Shown piece after piece: positions 25,074 to 34,641 of a DNA stretch of 64,000 nt. The translations under genes and the position numbers were made by a program. Source of the DNA: CAXXOZ01 sp963676435. Lineage in GTDB: Bacteria > Bacillota > Clostridia > Lachnospirales > Lachnospiraceae. Position 1 is the first letter of the stretch. Every line of letters starts with the position of its first letter. The notes beneath the pieces are model-generated. The model was not told the origin of the DNA, made no database searches, and saw nothing but the letters and a program-made list of their open reading frames with translations. The stretch lies in assembly GCA_963676435.2 (NCBI GenBank), contig CAXXOZ010000022.1, forward strand, positions 184,069-248,068, written 5' to 3'.

Positions 25074-26837
25074 CTATCTATAAACATATCCACTTTTAGT
25101 TTCATATTTTGGAGGAATTACAGGAACCTGTAAATATGAATCATATTTTCCTCCTGCATGTACAATATGCTTCCCTTTATTATCTGTCTCCCATGTAAGC
25201 GGCTCAAACCAACCTTCACGAATATATCTACCAGATAACTGAACTCTTAGCTTCTGTCCTTTATGCCATATTTTACTTGATGGCACGATTCTAATGTCTA
25301 CAGGAACAATTTCACCTGGTGATAATTTCTCTTCTTTTGTATGAGCCTGTACTGGTTCATACTTTGTTGAAAGTTTTTTATCAAGTGCTCTTTGAGAAAC
25401 TCTCAATTTCCCCCATGTTCCCGGATGTGGCTCATTTAAAATATATGTTGGGAGCCATTCTCCGTTTTCATCTGCTTTTTGTATATTTACAAATAAATCC
25501 ATCTCATCATGACAGTCTGATTCTACCCATAGACGAAGCATCATATAACCTGTTAATTCTGTTTCTTCTTCAAATTGGAAGTCAAAGTTCAATAATCCGC
25601 CTTCCGAATCATAACTGCAGCTTGATTCTTCTGTAAGTTCTTCTTCACTTAGTGCTACGTTTTTAGCATCAATGTAGAATTTTTTGTATTCTGTTCTCGC
25701 TAATGGGAATTCTTTTTCTGGTCTGTTTGTCTGGTAATCACAGTCAAACGCATCCATTACTTCAATTCTGTAACGTGGTGTCATTTCCCATCCATTATGA
25801 ATGTCTTTTAAGTATCTATCAAAGAATAACTTAAGATCAAGTATATTCTTTGGATCGTATAAATCTGGCCACTCCTGCTCTCTATGAGCTCTCATCCATT
25901 TTCTTCTTGATTTGATTTTTCTAAATGCATTGAAAGATCCTCTCAAGTGGAAATGCTGCCATGCGGCACAAGCATATACTGGTATATTTATTGCTTTAAA
26001 GTCAGGTATTTTGTCTTCCCAGTATTTATTCATTAACGGATATCTTCTAGCCATTTCGACCTGGTCATCAACACCGTTTGGCCCTGTTAATGATGCCACA
26101 ATAAATTCATTAAAACTTAAAGCTGGAATTCCACCTTCATATATTGATTCACGGTAGATATCTGTTGTAGCTTCCCAAGGTGCTATACATGCTAAGTGTG
26201 GTGGCTGCTGTGCCGCTATTCTATACTGTGTCATTGCCACACATGAGTTTCCACTCATTCCGACTTTACCATTGCACCAAGGCAAAGCTGCAAGCCATTC
26301 TATAAAGTCATACCCATCTCTTCCATCCTGTGTTCCAAAAAGGTTAATATCGCCTTCTGAATGACCTGTTCCTCTTGGGTCAACATTCGCTACCGCGTAT
26401 CCCTGATGACACCAGTATCCTGGATCTGGTGACTCGAATTTTGCCATAGTTGATATTGTGCCTGGTGGTACTCCCATAACCTGCCACTCGCTCATTCCAT
26501 CTCCTGGACGTTTACCATAGTAACTCCAAGAAACCAAACAAGGTATGTTTTCGGCACCCTTTGGTCTAAAAATATCTGTATAGATTGTTGTTCCATCTCT
26601 CAAAACGACTGGCACATCCTGCTCGCAAATTAAACCATCTTCTGTCTCATAAGTACGAGGGTTGAATTTCGCGCAGAAGCCATGTGCAGTTGAAGCAAGT
26701 CCTTCTAGTTTTGATAGATCTAGATCCTCATCTGGATCTACTGGTACTCTAGCCTGTCTGTATACTGTTTCGATTTCTTCACCATTAAATGTTTCTTTTT
26801 TAGTGAAATATTCAGGTGTACTCATTATATCTTCCAT
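25074..26837 (-). CDS. CocE/NonD-type alpha/beta hydrolase (peptidase S15 family)
   Basis: A 587-aa hydrolase. The alpha/beta domain carries VGMSGNSCVAMTQ; by alignment to the family's G-x-S-Y-x-G the nucleophile is S198, with Cys and Ala replacing the usual Tyr and Gly. WSYYGKRPGD matches the oxyanion tyrosine region and RGTGHSEGD is typical. A C-terminal jelly-roll (about 380-587) ends near HIVHAGGKYDSYLQVPVIP. Members cleave acyl esters, amides or X-Pro peptides; the substrate is unknown. The frame extends to 26936, but ATG 26837 has AAGGAG 6 nt upstream and the extension would be an implausible hydrophobic leader. Confidence 0.85.
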   Translation of the reverse strand: MEDIMSTPEYFTKKETFNGEEIETVYRQARVPVDPDEDLDLSKLEGLASTAHGFCAKFNPRTYETEDGLICEQDVPVVLRDGTTIYTDIFRPKGAENIPCLVSWSYYGKRPGDGMSEWQVMGVPPGTISTMAKFESPDPGYWCHQGYAVANVDPRGTGHSEGDINLFGTQDGRDGYDFIEWLAALPWCNGKVGMSGNSCVAMTQYRIAAQQPPHLACIAPWEATTDIYRESIYEGGIPALSFNEFIVASLTGPNGVDDQVEMARRYPLMNKYWEDKIPDFKAINIPVYACAAWQHFHLRGSFNAFRKIKSRRKWMRAHREQEWPDLYDPKNILDLKLFFDRYLKDIHNGWEMTPRYRIEVMDAFDCDYQTNRPEKEFPLARTEYKKFYIDAKNVALSEEELTEESSCSYDSEGGLLNFDFQFEEETELTGYMMLRLWVESDCHDEMDLFVNIQKADENGEWLPTYILNEPHPGTWGKLRVSQRALDKKLSTKYEPVQAHTKEEKLSPGEIVPVDIRIVPSSKIWHKGQKLRVQLSGRYIREGWFEPLTWETDNKGKHIVHAGGKYDSYLQVPVIPPKYETKSGYVYR

Positions 26838-27039
26838 CATTTTCTCCTTCAATTCATTTTTCCTTAAAAGTAACTTGAATATAACACCTATTATTACTTT
26901 AGTCATCATATCCAAAACCCAATATTTTCTATTCATAATTATGCAATTAGCACAATACTTTTTCAGGTAATAAACGCCGATTTTATAGCAAATATGGCAT
27001 TTTAAAGGAAAATCTAAGAATTTTCATATTTCAAAACAT

Positions 27040-27068
27040 TTGACTAAATATATATTTTGCACTAATAT
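27040..27068 (+). promoter_or_regulatory. Promoter of the PucR-type regulator
   Basis: TTGACT, 17-bp spacer, TAATAT, 28 nt upstream of the chosen ATG. Confidence 0.55.
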
Positions 27069-27096
27069 AAAATTGTGGTTAGAAAGGTGGTTTATT

Positions 27097-28563
27097 ATGG
27101 ATTTTAAAATTGATTTGTTTCTTGATCTCCTATCTGATAAGGTAGAGGCTAAAAAAATTTCTTTTGCTGAAAAAACATATGATCGTATAAGTTTACTTTC
27201 CGAAGAAGAGTTTATACCAAAAACAATCTATATTGGTTTAGCAAATCAGTTAAGTAACACTTCAACTTTGGACGATAATGCTTTTATTATTATCGGAGAA
27301 AAGGAAACTGCCCCATCTAATTGTTTGTTTTTAAATAAAAAAAATGATTTACTGGAAATTTTCAGCTTAATATCAAATAAAATATACGATCTGCAAAATT
27401 TAGAACTTGAACTAACAAATGCAATTTACAACGGCTCCTATGATGATATGTTGATAATCGGATATACATATATAAAAAATCCTATGGTTTTAATAGATAT
27501 CAGTTGTAGACGTCTTGGAATATATCCGAAAATAGATTTGCCTGGAGATGAAGAGTGGAACTATGTATTAAATCATGGTTTTTTCTCTTTGGAGTCAACA
27601 AAAAAGATGAAAACCTTAGGAAATTTTAACCTAATGGATTCTTTTAAATCTCCCGAATTCTTTTCCTCTAAATTTTTCCCCAATAGGTCTATTATTGCGA
27701 ACATTAAAATTAAAAATTTACTGGTAGGCAGACTTATAGTTCCCGAACACGACAAAGATTTCTCTAAACTGGATTTATACAAAGTACAACTTTTAGTTAA
27801 CGCTTTGGCTAAAAAGTTTTCAAATGACAAGGACTATACTTCAGTAATACAGGATAATCCTATCTATGTAATGTTTTACCAACTCTTATCAGGTCTACCA
27901 CTAGATAAATCTCTAATAAACGATAGATTAAAAGATACCCCTAGTTGGAGCAATTGTTATTATAGAATTTTAGCAATTCCTTTAGGTGAACATTCCGATC
28001 AAATATTTTACTATTTTAAAAATTCACTTCAACAAATAGGTTATACAATACTTTTTGAAAACAGTTCAGTAACATTCATTCATTATGCAAATCAAGAATA
28101 TTTTGAGAGAGTAAAAAAGACAATTAATAATTTTATCTCTGAAGCAGATTTATCAGGATGTATTAGCAATGAGTTTGAGGATTTAGCAGATTCTTTTATG
28201 TATTTTAAACAGGCAAAAATACTGTATCCTTTTATTAAAGAAAAAGGCATACTATATTTTTATAGTGACTTTACTCTAGATTATATGATTACATTTTTTG
28301 AAAAGGAAAACAAAGTTCTGCTTTGTCATCCTATTATATATAAATTAATTAAACATGATTCTGAAAATGAAACAGATTTCTACAATACCCTTAAAGTTTA
28401 CCTTGAAAACGAACGAAGTATAATAAAGTCAGCAAATATATTATATATACATAGAAACACTCTTTTGTATCGCATGGAAAAAATAAATTCTTTAATTAAT
28501 TTAGATTTGGATGATTATAAAACTAGACTTCATTTGCTTTTATCCTTCAAAATTTTAAACTAA
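27097..28563 (+). CDS. PucR/CdaR-type transcriptional regulator
   Basis: A 488-aa regulator whose last ~60 residues are the PucR helix-turn-helix (VYLENERSIIKSANILYIHRNTLLYRMEKI). The central region is poorly conserved and likely senses a small molecule. The frame opens at 27040, but ATG 27097 has AAAGGTGG 8 nt upstream and lies beyond the promoter, so it was chosen. It is divergent from the CocE-like hydrolase and probably controls it (inference). PucR-family proteins often regulate purine, amino acid or sugar-acid use. Confidence 0.85.
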   Translation: MDFKIDLFLDLLSDKVEAKKISFAEKTYDRISLLSEEEFIPKTIYIGLANQLSNTSTLDDNAFIIIGEKETAPSNCLFLNKKNDLLEIFSLISNKIYDLQNLELELTNAIYNGSYDDMLIIGYTYIKNPMVLIDISCRRLGIYPKIDLPGDEEWNYVLNHGFFSLESTKKMKTLGNFNLMDSFKSPEFFSSKFFPNRSIIANIKIKNLLVGRLIVPEHDKDFSKLDLYKVQLLVNALAKKFSNDKDYTSVIQDNPIYVMFYQLLSGLPLDKSLINDRLKDTPSWSNCYYRILAIPLGEHSDQIFYYFKNSLQQIGYTILFENSSVTFIHYANQEYFERVKKTINNFISEADLSGCISNEFEDLADSFMYFKQAKILYPFIKEKGILYFYSDFTLDYMITFFEKENKVLLCHPIIYKLIKHDSENETDFYNTLKVYLENERSIIKSANILYIHRNTLLYRMEKINSLINLDLDDYKTRLHLLLSFKILN

Positions 28564-28565
28564 AA

Positions 28566-28599
28566 AATACCTCTACAGAACAAAATCCATAGAGGTATT
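28566..28599. terminator. Bidirectional terminator between the PucR-type gene and esterase 1
   Basis: AATACCTCT...AGAGGTATT with ATTTTTT downstream on the plus strand and an A-run (T on the minus strand) on the other side. Confidence 0.88.
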
Positions 28600-28618
28600 A
28601 TTTTTTATAGTATTACCA

Positions 28619-30382
28619 TTAATCCTTTTTAACTTTTCTTTTTTTCAAAATCACAATAACTGCACCGGCTACAATAACAACAACCACAACAGGTATTACA
28701 ATATATAAAACAGGACTGCTGTCGCTAACACCTTCTATACTGATTGTTCCATCAGCATTTCTGCTAAACTGACTTAAGAAATCCCAAGCTGCTCTATTAT
28801 CTGTCATATATACTTCATGTAGCTTTTTCGAAAATCCACCAAATACTGTATATATGTTTCCGTCTTCACTTATAAATTTACACATTGTTAGAACGCTACC
28901 TTCAAAAACCGGGCTTTCAATTGTTTCGATTTCATCTGGTTCGATTCCCCACCATTCATTTGCATTCACATCAAAACTATAAGAATCTGCTATCTCATTC
29001 ATTTTTAATACAAAAGCCATCCTTGTATCTATATCGTTAGGTTCTCCTTGCTGACTAGGAAATTCCCCTGCTCCTGTTGCTTCACCTGCTACATAAAAAA
29101 CAGGTAAAATTACATCTGGAATATCTTCAGCGGCTTCAAATGAACCTGACATTGGCGCAATTCCTGCAAATCTTTCTGGGTACTGTTCTGCCAGATTCCA
29201 GCATTTAACAGAACCCATCGAAAATCCTGATGCATAAATTCTGGTTGAATCTAAATAAGGATACTTCTCTAACAAGTAATCTAAAAGCTCTACTATATCA
29301 CTTGCTGTATTATTTACATGATTATTAACTGATACAACCATAAAACCATTCTCTCCACCCATCAAAGGCCACTCTGATGCCCAACCTTGATATTGTGCAT
29401 GATTACCACCACCATGAAATACAAACACTAAAGGAACAGTTCCATTTTCATTATCAACTATACTATCTGGTATATACTGATAGTATTCTACATCTCCATT
29501 TGATAAAGATGTTACTTCAATTGTTTCAGATATACCTAATTTTTCATAGTCAGGAATTTCAATAACAAATCCATCCTGTCTTCTATATCTTCCGCTTAAA
29601 TCGTTGTAAAGTGAAATTGTAAGTTCTTTATCAAAACCTGATGTAATATCACTATTTTCTATATAATACTTATCATCACTATATGTTTTTAAAACACTTT
29701 CTACTTCGCTATTTCCGTTTATAACTGCAATAGGAAATTCAAGTTCTGTTTCATTTTCTGGCAATTCAGCAGTAGGATTAAATAAAGTAACTGAAGCTTC
29801 TGTCATAGTTACTGGGCTCTGTGCTACTAAATAATTTTCCGCCACAAAGTCTGCACCTTTACCTTCACCATATATATAGACTCTTTGACCAAATCCTGCA
29901 TACTTGCCCATTTCTGTTTCGTTTCCATTTGCATCCTTTGTTATATTACTCCAGAAACCATCTACAAACTCCTTATTTGTATCGTCTGTGTACATTACAA
30001 CTGCATTTTTATATAAATTAATCGCATTACCTTCATCAACATCGCTCCAGTTTACAAAGGCTATTGCAGCCCCTTCATCTTTCGCTATTTTAGCAAGTCC
30101 TAAATCCTCTGCTTCAGCTTTCGCAGTTTCAACAGTATAATTTTCATTTCCATAAACTAAAATTATTGGAGCTGCTGTTGCTCTTTCACCTAATAGCTCA
30201 CTGTCATCAGGCACAAACATAAAATATTGAAACTCGGCATCTCCAAAAGTCACTGTTCTCTCTGTTACCGTTCCAGTTGCTTCACCTTCTTTTACACTTG
30301 CTGCCATTAAAAGACTACAAGATGAAACTATTAAAACTGAAGCTAATAAGAAACTAATCGTTCTTTTAATAATTCTTTTCAT
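28619..30382 (-). CDS. Secreted, membrane-anchored PHB-depolymerase-like esterase (paralog 1)
   Basis: A 587-aa surface protein: signal peptide (1-28), a first domain (about 40-280), an alpha/beta-hydrolase domain (about 290-540), a C-terminal membrane span (SPVLYIVIPVVVVVIVAGAV) and a KKRKVKKD tail. The second domain has HGGGN (323-327), nucleophile S388 in GFSMG and a late His in KLHEV, as in PHB-depolymerase/feruloyl-esterase-type enzymes. The first domain has GEGKG (172-176) where a G-x-S-x-G elbow would be, so it may be an inactive copy. It is a paralog of the gene at 34642. Divergent from an AraC regulator. Confidence 0.82.
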   Translation of the reverse strand: MKRIIKRTISFLLASVLIVSSCSLLMAASVKEGEATGTVTERTVTFGDAEFQYFMFVPDDSELLGERATAAPIILVYGNENYTVETAKAEAEDLGLAKIAKDEGAAIAFVNWSDVDEGNAINLYKNAVVMYTDDTNKEFVDGFWSNITKDANGNETEMGKYAGFGQRVYIYGEGKGADFVAENYLVAQSPVTMTEASVTLFNPTAELPENETELEFPIAVINGNSEVESVLKTYSDDKYYIENSDITSGFDKELTISLYNDLSGRYRRQDGFVIEIPDYEKLGISETIEVTSLSNGDVEYYQYIPDSIVDNENGTVPLVFVFHGGGNHAQYQGWASEWPLMGGENGFMVVSVNNHVNNTASDIVELLDYLLEKYPYLDSTRIYASGFSMGSVKCWNLAEQYPERFAGIAPMSGSFEAAEDIPDVILPVFYVAGEATGAGEFPSQQGEPNDIDTRMAFVLKMNEIADSYSFDVNANEWWGIEPDEIETIESPVFEGSVLTMCKFISEDGNIYTVFGGFSKKLHEVYMTDNRAAWDFLSQFSRNADGTISIEGVSDSSPVLYIVIPVVVVVIVAGAVIVILKKRKVKKD

Positions 30383-30547
30383 AACACCTCTCCTTTTACA
30401 TTATTACTTAACATTAACAAATTCACTACTTACTGTACACGTAATTTTTAGGCAAATATAAGTTATATTTAGTGATTACTGTGTTTATTAAATAGAAAAT
30501 TTCAAATTATTATGATATGATTTATAAAAGTCTACAAGGAGTACTAT

Positions 30548-31663
30548 ATGGAATCAAATAACTTAAACCAAAATGAATATGAATTCTTAACTTTTGAAGA
30601 AGTTCAAGCTACAATAACTAACTTTTATTCAAACCACGGTTATAAGATCTCATTCAAAGAAGCAGTTGATATTTTAAAAACAAAAAGAGTAATTCATAAT
30701 TCAGCTCCAAAAATGCCTGATTTTACAGAATGGAATACAAATGATAATTCTTCTTTGAGAAAATTAATCAACCAGTTTCCAATAGATATAAAACCTTTAT
30801 ATAACAAAGTATTTAAAGACCGTAAATTTTCTGATCTGGAAAATATACATGAAAAAGGTGATATATTTTTTCTGCAAATTTTTAACGACTGTCCTGTAGA
30901 GATGAAAAGTCATAACTTTTATGAAATTTATTATTCTCTTTCTGGTAGTTGCGATATTTATATAAAAGAAGAAAAATTTACTATCAATGAAAACGAATTC
31001 TTTTTTATAGCACCATATTTATCTCATTGTCCAGAAAATAGTGATGACAATATTTTATTAAGTTTTTTGATACGTCCTTCAAAATTTGAAAAATTGTTTT
31101 TTAATTTACTTATCCAAAATAATCTACTTTCAGAATTTTTCAAAGAAACCCTTCACGGAATTAATAGCAGGATTAATCATTTACATTTTTCTATAAATAA
31201 CCAAAATGAAATCAAGCCACTATTAAAGCTACTTTTAATAGAATTTCATAAGGCAAATTCCTACTCTAATGAAATATGTATAAATTTAATGAGTGTAGTT
31301 TTTTCTGTTATTTTAAGAGATTATGAAAATCAAAAGAATTTTATAAGTGAAAATAAAAATTCTAATCTGATTATTAAATATATTGAGCAAAACTACTCTA
31401 CTGTAAGTTTAAGCAAACTTTCAGAAGTTTTTGGTTACGAAAAAACTTACTTAGGTAAAATTATTAAAAAAAATTCAGGCTTTAATTTCTCAGAACTTAT
31501 AAATAATATTCGCTTAAAACATGCATGTTTATTATTAAAAAATAAAAATTTTAACATATCAGATATAAGTGAGATAGTAGGTTTTAATAGTCCTGATTAT
31601 TTTTCAAAAGCCTTTAAAAAAACATATGGCTGTTCGCCAAGAAATTATACCGAAACAGTTTGA
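30548..31663 (+). CDS. AraC-family regulator beside the esterase/CotH region
   Basis: A 371-aa protein with the same three-part layout as the regulator at 9767: an N-terminal ~60-residue segment (TFEEVQATITNFYSNHGYKISFKEAVDIL), a cupin domain (NFYEIYYSLSGSCDIYI; INENEFFFIAPYLSHC) and an AraC DNA-binding domain (LSKLSEVFGYEKTYLGKIIKK; ISEIVGFNSPDYFSKAFKKTYGCSPRNY). AAGGAG lies 6 nt before the ATG. It is divergent from esterase 1 and convergent with cotH, whose stop is 5 nt away with no terminator between. It probably controls esterase 1 (inference). Confidence 0.88.
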   Translation: MESNNLNQNEYEFLTFEEVQATITNFYSNHGYKISFKEAVDILKTKRVIHNSAPKMPDFTEWNTNDNSSLRKLINQFPIDIKPLYNKVFKDRKFSDLENIHEKGDIFFLQIFNDCPVEMKSHNFYEIYYSLSGSCDIYIKEEKFTINENEFFFIAPYLSHCPENSDDNILLSFLIRPSKFEKLFFNLLIQNNLLSEFFKETLHGINSRINHLHFSINNQNEIKPLLKLLLIEFHKANSYSNEICINLMSVVFSVILRDYENQKNFISENKNSNLIIKYIEQNYSTVSLSKLSEVFGYEKTYLGKIIKKNSGFNFSELINNIRLKHACLLLKNKNFNISDISEIVGFNSPDYFSKAFKKTYGCSPRNYTETV

Positions 31664-31668
31664 ATAAA

Positions 31669-33105
31669 TTAAAAACCACCTAAATCTCTCATATCTATAA
31701 AACTTGCGTCAACACTATTCGAAGAATTGGTTATCTGCGCTTCTATACTTTCACAACGAAGCAAGCAAAATTCTTTTAGGGTTTTTGTACTATCTAAAAA
31801 TCTTTCATAAGTTGTAAATGATGTAGGATCTTTTTCAACATAAGGTGATATCATTTCTACAACCCTATCTACTTCTGAGTCAAAATATCCACTATCAAAA
31901 TATGAAGAAATAAATTCTTCGTATCTATTATGATAAATTTCTAAATACTCTTCGTTTTCTATAAGGCTTGCTAAAAGAGGCCTGTTTTCAAGTGAATCAC
32001 CTACAACCGGAGAATCTATAGGAAAATTAACATAAGAATTCGGACTAATATTTCCATCATAACCAAATGCCCCATAACTGAGATTATAGTCCCATCCGAT
32101 TATTGATAGTAAACCTTCTTCTTCGTAAATATAATAATTATGTATCATAATACCTGTGTAACTATCAAAATTTAATACAAAATTATGTACTACAAAATAA
32201 TTTATCACAGCTTCTATATCTAAAGCCTCATCTAGATTTTCTTTTGCACTGATTTTTTTTAGAGCAGCTATAATTTCATCTTTATCTTTATCAGTTATCT
32301 CTGTTTTTGCGGTATCAAAAATATAGTTATAGCTCGAATAGTCATCATCAGTGTATCCAAGATTCAATCCTATATAACTTTGACCTAAAAATCTAGGCAC
32401 ATTTCCTAATAGTTCTAAATTATCACCTGATATTGCTCCACCACTGGAAAATAAATTACCTTGCTGATTTTCCTCCTCTGTTGAAACACTTTCTGGTTTG
32501 TATAACTCTCCATCAGAAGCACTTCCATAAACCCTGTCAATGAAAGAGTCCTCAACTGCTTCAACTGCTAAGTATAAACCAAAATCCTCTCCATTAACTG
32601 TTATATAGGTATAACTTGCTAATGGAGATGGTGCCTCCATGAAATTCAGCATTTGATAGCTTAAGTAATCTTTCATATAGGTTTTATCCTGATAAATATT
32701 ATTTAATGTTAATTTATCCAATCCATAGTATTTTAATGACTCATCAAAATGATCAAATTCAATTTTAAAGCTAAATCTATAAGAATTAGAAGACTGAACA
32801 AATCTTAAGGAGCTATTTCCTTTTGTCCTAATTGCAACATTATTATATGCTTCATCATCAATAATCAAATTACATTTTATATACTCTTTATCTAAAGCAT
32901 TTTCTAAAAATTTTTCCCATTCACTATCCTCAACTATTATATCTATCGAATGCACATAACTTGTATCAAAAAGTTTTGACTGATATAATGTAGTATCATT
33001 AACTTGAATTCCAAATTTTGTACCGTTAATAAATATTACAGTTATTAGTACAGCAAATAAAATGATTATGGTGCAAATGACATTTATATATTTATGCTTA
33101 ATCAT
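31669..33105 (-). CDS. CotH-type protein kinase-fold protein, membrane-anchored
   Basis: A 478-aa protein with an N-terminal membrane anchor (about 8-28) and an extracellular CotH domain. Motifs: IRTKGNSSLRFVQSSNSYRFSFKIEF, YGLDKLTLNN, DYLSYQML, and the catalytic-type segments NFVLNFDSYTG...HNYYIY and IIGWDYNLSYG, whose Asp residues correspond to metal/ATP-binding positions of CotH. CotH of Bacillus is a spore-coat protein kinase; the substrate here is unknown. It is the last gene of the VTC-DUF4956-CotH operon (15 nt after DUF4956). Confidence 0.87.
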   Translation of the reverse strand: MIKHKYINVICTIIILFAVLITVIFINGTKFGIQVNDTTLYQSKLFDTSYVHSIDIIVEDSEWEKFLENALDKEYIKCNLIIDDEAYNNVAIRTKGNSSLRFVQSSNSYRFSFKIEFDHFDESLKYYGLDKLTLNNIYQDKTYMKDYLSYQMLNFMEAPSPLASYTYITVNGEDFGLYLAVEAVEDSFIDRVYGSASDGELYKPESVSTEEENQQGNLFSSGGAISGDNLELLGNVPRFLGQSYIGLNLGYTDDDYSSYNYIFDTAKTEITDKDKDEIIAALKKISAKENLDEALDIEAVINYFVVHNFVLNFDSYTGIMIHNYYIYEEEGLLSIIGWDYNLSYGAFGYDGNISPNSYVNFPIDSPVVGDSLENRPLLASLIENEEYLEIYHNRYEEFISSYFDSGYFDSEVDRVVEMISPYVEKDPTSFTTYERFLDSTKTLKEFCLLRCESIEAQITNSSNSVDASFIDMRDLGGF

Positions 33106-33119
33106 TTTTTTCCTTTCAT

Positions 33120-33791
33120 TTAACCTATGTAATCTCCGTTATAGCTTACAAGAATTACATTTTCAACATTTTCAATTTGATATAAATCGTTTACAAAACC
33201 AGTGTCTTTATCCTTTAATCTAACTTCATAATTTAGCTCTATATTATCCTTTGATACTGATTTGCTTTTAATAACACTTTTCTTAACATTTTTAGATATA
33301 AAGTTTTGTAACTCTTCTTCTGAAACCGAACTATTACAGTTTATAACTATAATATATGGACTATCATGAAGATTTTTATTTGAAAAAATCAACATAATGA
33401 TTGCAATAAAAACACTACCAAAAACTGCTAAAACAATCAAACCAGCAGCTAAAACAATACCAACAGCAATTGCCCAAAATAAGTATGCAATATCTAATGG
33501 TTCTTTAATCGCAGTTCTAAATCTAACAATAGAAAGTGCTCCTACCATTCCCAAAGATAACACTATATTGCTTGTAACTGCAAGTATAACAAATGTAGTA
33601 ATCATAGGCAGTGTTATTAATAACAAGCCAAAGCTTGATGAGAACATAACACCACAAAATGTTTTCTTATAAACCACAAAAATCATTAATCCTATTGCAA
33701 AAGATAAAAAAATCGCTAAAGCAATATCCAGTAACGAAACATTTGAAACATTTTCTAAAAAATTTGATTTAAATATATCTGTAAAAGTCAT
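33120..33791 (-). CDS. DUF4956 membrane protein
   Basis: A 223-aa protein with about four membrane spans in the first 140 residues and a soluble C-terminal domain. The family hallmark SLGMVGALSIVRFRTAIKEP is present. DUF4956 genes are commonly found beside VTC-domain genes; the function is unknown. It lies between the VTC and CotH genes on one strand with short gaps (26 and 14 nt). Confidence 0.87.
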   Translation of the reverse strand: MTFTDIFKSNFLENVSNVSLLDIALAIFLSFAIGLMIFVVYKKTFCGVMFSSSFGLLLITLPMITTFVILAVTSNIVLSLGMVGALSIVRFRTAIKEPLDIAYLFWAIAVGIVLAAGLIVLAVFGSVFIAIIMLIFSNKNLHDSPYIIVINCNSSVSEEELQNFISKNVKKSVIKSKSVSKDNIELNYEVRLKDKDTGFVNDLYQIENVENVILVSYNGDYIG

Positions 33792-33817
33792 TTCTTTTTT
33801 CTCCCTTTGTGTTTTTA

Positions 33818-34492
33818 TTATCCATAAATTCGGCTTGCTCCATATTTTGAAATAGCCTCACTTCTTCGTCCACCTGTATTTATTATTTTTTTAATTATTT
33901 CTGGTATGAAATTATCATATTTAACTTCAAGTATTATATTATTTAAGCCAGCATTGACTAATGGAATTTCAGAATCTAGCAAATCTGTTTTCAAATATCC
34001 CGTTTTTATATTTCGATCCAGAGTCACTCTCACATTGCCTGGTAAAAAAATAAATGCTTCTCTCGTATATTCAACTACTGTCTTTGGCTTTAAAATTTGC
34101 GATTTTATTTTAGAATATAACTCAAGAATTAATTGATTTTCACTTTTTGACATCCAACCAGGGTCTCCATCAATTATTTGTCTGGTTTGTTCATAAGTAA
34201 GATTTGTAAACTTTTTATTGGAAAAATTATTTCTTTTAGTCTTTTTTTCTAACCTTATACATGAATAATCATTATTGTATATTCGAATTCGATATTTTTC
34301 ACGATTATTAACCCCGTCAACCTTTTCTCTAAATGCTTTATCATAAATATTGTCAAAATACAAGCTTCTGATAACATACTCTCCATTTTTATCAGCATTT
34401 TTATCAATTTTTAATATGGATTTCAACCTTGATTTTAAGATAAGATAATCAGAATAATTTATATTGTATTTTAGCTCGTGTCGGTATTGCAT
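33818..34492 (-). CDS. VTC-domain (polyphosphate polymerase-type) protein
   Basis: A 224-aa stand-alone VTC domain of the triphosphate-tunnel fold: RHELKYNI, RSLYFDN, KYRIRIYN, RLEKK, RVTLDRNI, ILEVKYD and SKYGASR supply the basic/acidic tunnel residues. Yeast Vtc4 uses this fold to make polyphosphate from ATP (family knowledge); the bacterial product is unproved. GGGAGGTG lies 6 nt before the ATG. It is the first gene of the VTC-DUF4956-CotH operon, after the terminator of esterase 2. Confidence 0.9.
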   Translation of the reverse strand: MQYRHELKYNINYSDYLILKSRLKSILKIDKNADKNGEYVIRSLYFDNIYDKAFREKVDGVNNREKYRIRIYNNDYSCIRLEKKTKRNNFSNKKFTNLTYEQTRQIIDGDPGWMSKSENQLILELYSKIKSQILKPKTVVEYTREAFIFLPGNVRVTLDRNIKTGYLKTDLLDSEIPLVNAGLNNIILEVKYDNFIPEIIKKIINTGGRRSEAISKYGASRIYG

Positions 34493-34611
34493 TTTATCAC
34501 CTCCCCCTCATATATAATAAATTTTACCAAATTTATATTATTTTTATACATAGTTTTCTTTTATAAATCCGTCATTTTGTATGGTGTTAAACTTATATAA
34601 ACATAAAGAAA

Positions 34612-34641
34612 ACTCTGCAAGCGTTTAAGCACTTACAGAGT
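34612..34641 (-). terminator. Terminator of esterase 2
   Basis: On the minus strand ACTCTGTAAG-N10-CTTGCAGAGT followed by TTTTC, just past the stop codon. Confidence 0.85.

Noticed and set aside
30313..30330. Lipobox in the signal peptide of esterase 1 (VSSC)
   Set aside because: The paralog lacks the Cys and both have a C-terminal membrane anchor, so a lipoprotein call is not supported.
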